Notes under the pieces: model-generated
Told to the model about the DNA's origin: nothing
Databases searched by the model: none
Seen by the model: only the letters and a program-made list of their open reading frames with translations
Shown here: positions 62,394 through 64,000 of the stretch, piece by piece
Position numbering within the stretch: position 1 is the first letter of the stretch
How the letters are laid out: each line of letters starts with the position of its first letter
Origin: Hymenobacter edaphi
GTDB lineage: Bacteria > Bacteroidota > Bacteroidia > Cytophagales > Hymenobacteraceae
Direction: 5' to 3'
NCBI RefSeq assembly: GCF_003258365.1
Contig: NZ_QHKM01000003.1
Span: 434,001 to 498,000 of the forward strand
Length of the DNA stretch: 64,000 nucleotides
Made by a program: the position numbers and the translations under genes

Positions 62394-63533
62394 ATGAAAT
62401 TCGGCACCAAAGCCATCCATGCCGGCGTGCACCCGGACCCCGCCACCGGGGCCATCATGACGCCCATTTACCAGACCTCGACCTACGTGCAACGCTCCCC
62501 GGGCGACCATAAAGGCTACGAGTACTCGCGCACCCACAACCCCACCCGCACCCAGCTGCAGGACGCGCTGGCCGCCCTCGAAAACGGCAAGCACGGCCTG
62601 TGCTTCGCTTCGGGCATGGCCGCCATCGACTGCGTAGTGAAGCTGCTGGAGCCCGGCGACGAAGTGGTGGCCACCAACGACCTGTACGGCGGCTCCTACC
62701 GCATCTTCACCAAGGTCTTCGCCAAGTACGGCATCAAGTTCAGCTTCGTGCCCATGCACGACGTGGAGGCCGTGCGCGCGGCCATGACCGAGCGCACCAA
62801 GCTGGTGTGGGCCGAAACGCCCACCAACCCGCTGCTGCACATCATCGACATCAAGGCCGTGGCCGAGGTGGCCCACGCCGGCGGCGCCCTGCTGGTGGTC
62901 GACAACACCTTCGCCACGCCCTACCTGCAAAGCCCGCTCGACCTCGGCGCCGACGTGGTGATGCACTCCCTCACGAAGTACATGGCCGGCCACTCCGACA
63001 CGGTGATGGGCGCCCTCATCGTGCAGGACGACGAGCTGCAGCAGCGTCTGGCCTTTATCCAGAACGCCTGCGGCGGCACGCCCGGGCCCCAGGACTGCTT
63101 CCTGGTGCTGCGCGGCATCAAGACGCTGCACATCCGCATGCAGCGCCACTGCGAAAACGGCCGCGCCGTGGCCGAGTACCTGCGCCAGCACCCGCGCGTG
63201 GACAAGGTGTACTGGCCCGGCCTGGAAACCCACCCCAACCACCAGGTGGCCCGCCAGCAGATGCGCGACTTCGGCGGCATGCTCTCCTTCGTGCTGAAGG
63301 GCGACAAGGTGGAGGACGCGGTGGCCGTGCTGGAGAAATTTCAGCTGTTCACCCTGGCCGAAAGCCTCGGGGGCGTGGAAAGCCTCTCGGGCCACCCCGC
63401 CACCATGACGCACGCCAGCATTCCGGCCGAGGAGCGCCGCAAAGCCGGCCTGTCGGACTCGCTGATCCGCCTGTCGGTGGGCATCGAGGACGCCGAGGAC
63501 CTCATCGAGGACCTGGCCCAGGCCCTGGGCTAA
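62394..63533 (+). CDS. Cystathionine gamma-synthase/lyase-family PLP enzyme
   Basis: 379 residues, the usual length. The PLP lysine is Lys195 in HSLTKYMAGHSD; other family blocks are YEYSRTHNPTR, LCFASGMAAIDCV, VVDNTFATPYLQ and AESLGGVESLSGHPATMTHA. Members catalyse gamma-replacement or gamma-elimination in methionine/cysteine metabolism (cystathionine synthase or lyase); the sequence alone does not settle which. Own promoter and terminator, so a single-gene unit. Confidence 0.93.
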   Translation: MKFGTKAIHAGVHPDPATGAIMTPIYQTSTYVQRSPGDHKGYEYSRTHNPTRTQLQDALAALENGKHGLCFASGMAAIDCVVKLLEPGDEVVATNDLYGGSYRIFTKVFAKYGIKFSFVPMHDVEAVRAAMTERTKLVWAETPTNPLLHIIDIKAVAEVAHAGGALLVVDNTFATPYLQSPLDLGADVVMHSLTKYMAGHSDTVMGALIVQDDELQQRLAFIQNACGGTPGPQDCFLVLRGIKTLHIRMQRHCENGRAVAEYLRQHPRVDKVYWPGLETHPNHQVARQQMRDFGGMLSFVLKGDKVEDAVAVLEKFQLFTLAESLGGVESLSGHPATMTHASIPAEERRKAGLSDSLIRLSVGIEDAEDLIEDLAQALG

Positions 63534-63548
63534 GCCCGGCGGTGCACG

Positions 63549-63592
63549 AAAAAGCCGTCATTCCGCGTTCCGCCGCGGAATGACGGCTTTTC
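63549..63592. terminator. Terminator hairpin
   Basis: AAAAGCCGTCATTCCGCG and complement with flanking A- and T-runs. Confidence 0.85.
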
Positions 63593-63611
63593 TGTATCAA
63601 CTTACCGCCTA

Positions 63612-64000
63612 ATGACCACGCGTATGTTCTCCTGCTTCCGCCTGCTGCTATTGGCTGCGCCGCTGAGCGCCGCTTGCGTTACTGTTTCGGCCCAGACCGC
63701 GCCGGGCGCGCCGCCCCGACCCCACACCTTGGCGGTGCGCGGCACGGCGTTTCAGGAGGTGGAGCCCGAGTGGGTGGAGCTGCTGGTGACCTACCGCGTG
63801 TCGGACAACGTGAAGGATTCCGACAAGGCCAAAGAGCAGGAAAAAGCGCTGCGGAACGTGTTGCCGAGCTTCAACATCTCCCCCGAGAAGCTGGTGCTCG
63901 ATAACCTGACGGCCTACGGTTACGGCGGCTTCTCCAAAATGGGCAACTCCACCGTGGCGCTGACGCGGGTGTACCGCCTCCGGCTCGACAAGCCGGCCGT
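63612..64000 (+). CDS. SIMPL (DUF541)-like secreted protein, cut by the window end
   Basis: The first 129 codons only. A signal peptide (to about residue 28, VSAQ) is followed by HTLAVRGTAFQEVEPEWVEL, a SIMPL-type start (the usual form is 'V.G.G.....PD...'), and by ISPEKLVLDNLTAYGYGG, which fits the second family strand. Probably periplasmic; function unknown. The frame has no stop before the window ends. Confidence 0.7.
   Translation, partial: MTTRMFSCFRLLLLAAPLSAACVTVSAQTAPGAPPRPHTLAVRGTAFQEVEPEWVELLVTYRVSDNVKDSDKAKEQEKALRNVLPSFNISPEKLVLDNLTAYGYGGFSKMGNSTVALTRVYRLRLDKPA

Overview
This window looks like the chromosome of a high-GC member of the Bacteroidota, most likely Hymenobacter or a close relative. 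That is inference from gene content, not a database match. The signs are a type IX secretion sorting domain, a SusC/SusD pair, a hybrid two-component system of the Bacteroidota type, a fused CcoN-CcoO oxidase subunit, and many promoter-like TAnnTTTG boxes. Almost every gene is intact. No prophage, insertion sequence or CRISPR array was seen. Many intergenic gaps carry short dispersed repeats.

Layout. 0.2-19 kb is mixed housekeeping and hypothetical genes: a DinB-fold protein, an outer-membrane barrel, a 2130-residue alpha-2-macroglobulin, a ferredoxin with its reductase, a very low-complexity Gly/Ser/Arg/Asp protein, a NarL-type regulator, DNA polymerase IV, a type IX secreted protein, an sce7726-like protein, a GNAT acetyltransferase and a LacI-type regulator. 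19-26 kb is a xylose block read leftwards (GH43, xylB, xylA, sugar symporter) with a pair of LacI-type operator candidates in front of it. 26-42 kb is an oxygen-respiration island: truncated haemoglobin, copper P-type ATPase, ccoS, DoxX, ccoNO, ccoQ, ccoP, ccoG, ccoH, a TauE/UreH-like protein, a universal stress protein, then a response regulator fused to a Crp/Fnr activator and its PAS histidine kinase. 45-60 kb is a fructan-utilisation locus: SusC, SusD, sugar porter, fructokinase, GH32, a GH32-like lipoprotein and a hybrid two-component regulator with a periplasmic sugar-binding sensor. 60-64 kb holds a cupin, tRNA-Arg, a TVP38-like membrane protein, a cystathionine gamma-synthase-type enzyme and the start of a SIMPL-like protein.

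The most interesting signal is the control of the cbb3 oxidase island. The kinase has a PAS domain whose His193 and Arg213 line up, with the same 20-residue spacing, with the haem ligand and distal arginine of FixL. Its partner is a REC-Crp fusion, which would merge FixJ and FixK into one protein. Two promoters in the island, those of the copper ATPase and ccoNO, carry two tandem TGAC-N4-RTCA dyads spaced 23 bp apart, with the inner dyad 33 bp from a GAnnTTTG box. In the divergent haemoglobin promoter the same dyads sit 34 and 57 bp away. I propose an oxygen-sensing circuit in which kinase and regulator drive these promoters.

A second theme is repeats that have entered genes. A 38-bp palindromic repeat found in three intergenic gaps is also present, in frame, inside the copper ATPase gene. 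A heptad repeat found in two intergenic gaps also encodes a linker of the macroglobulin. The same macroglobulin holds a stretch resembling the plug motif of SusC-type receptors, in a patch of lower GC.
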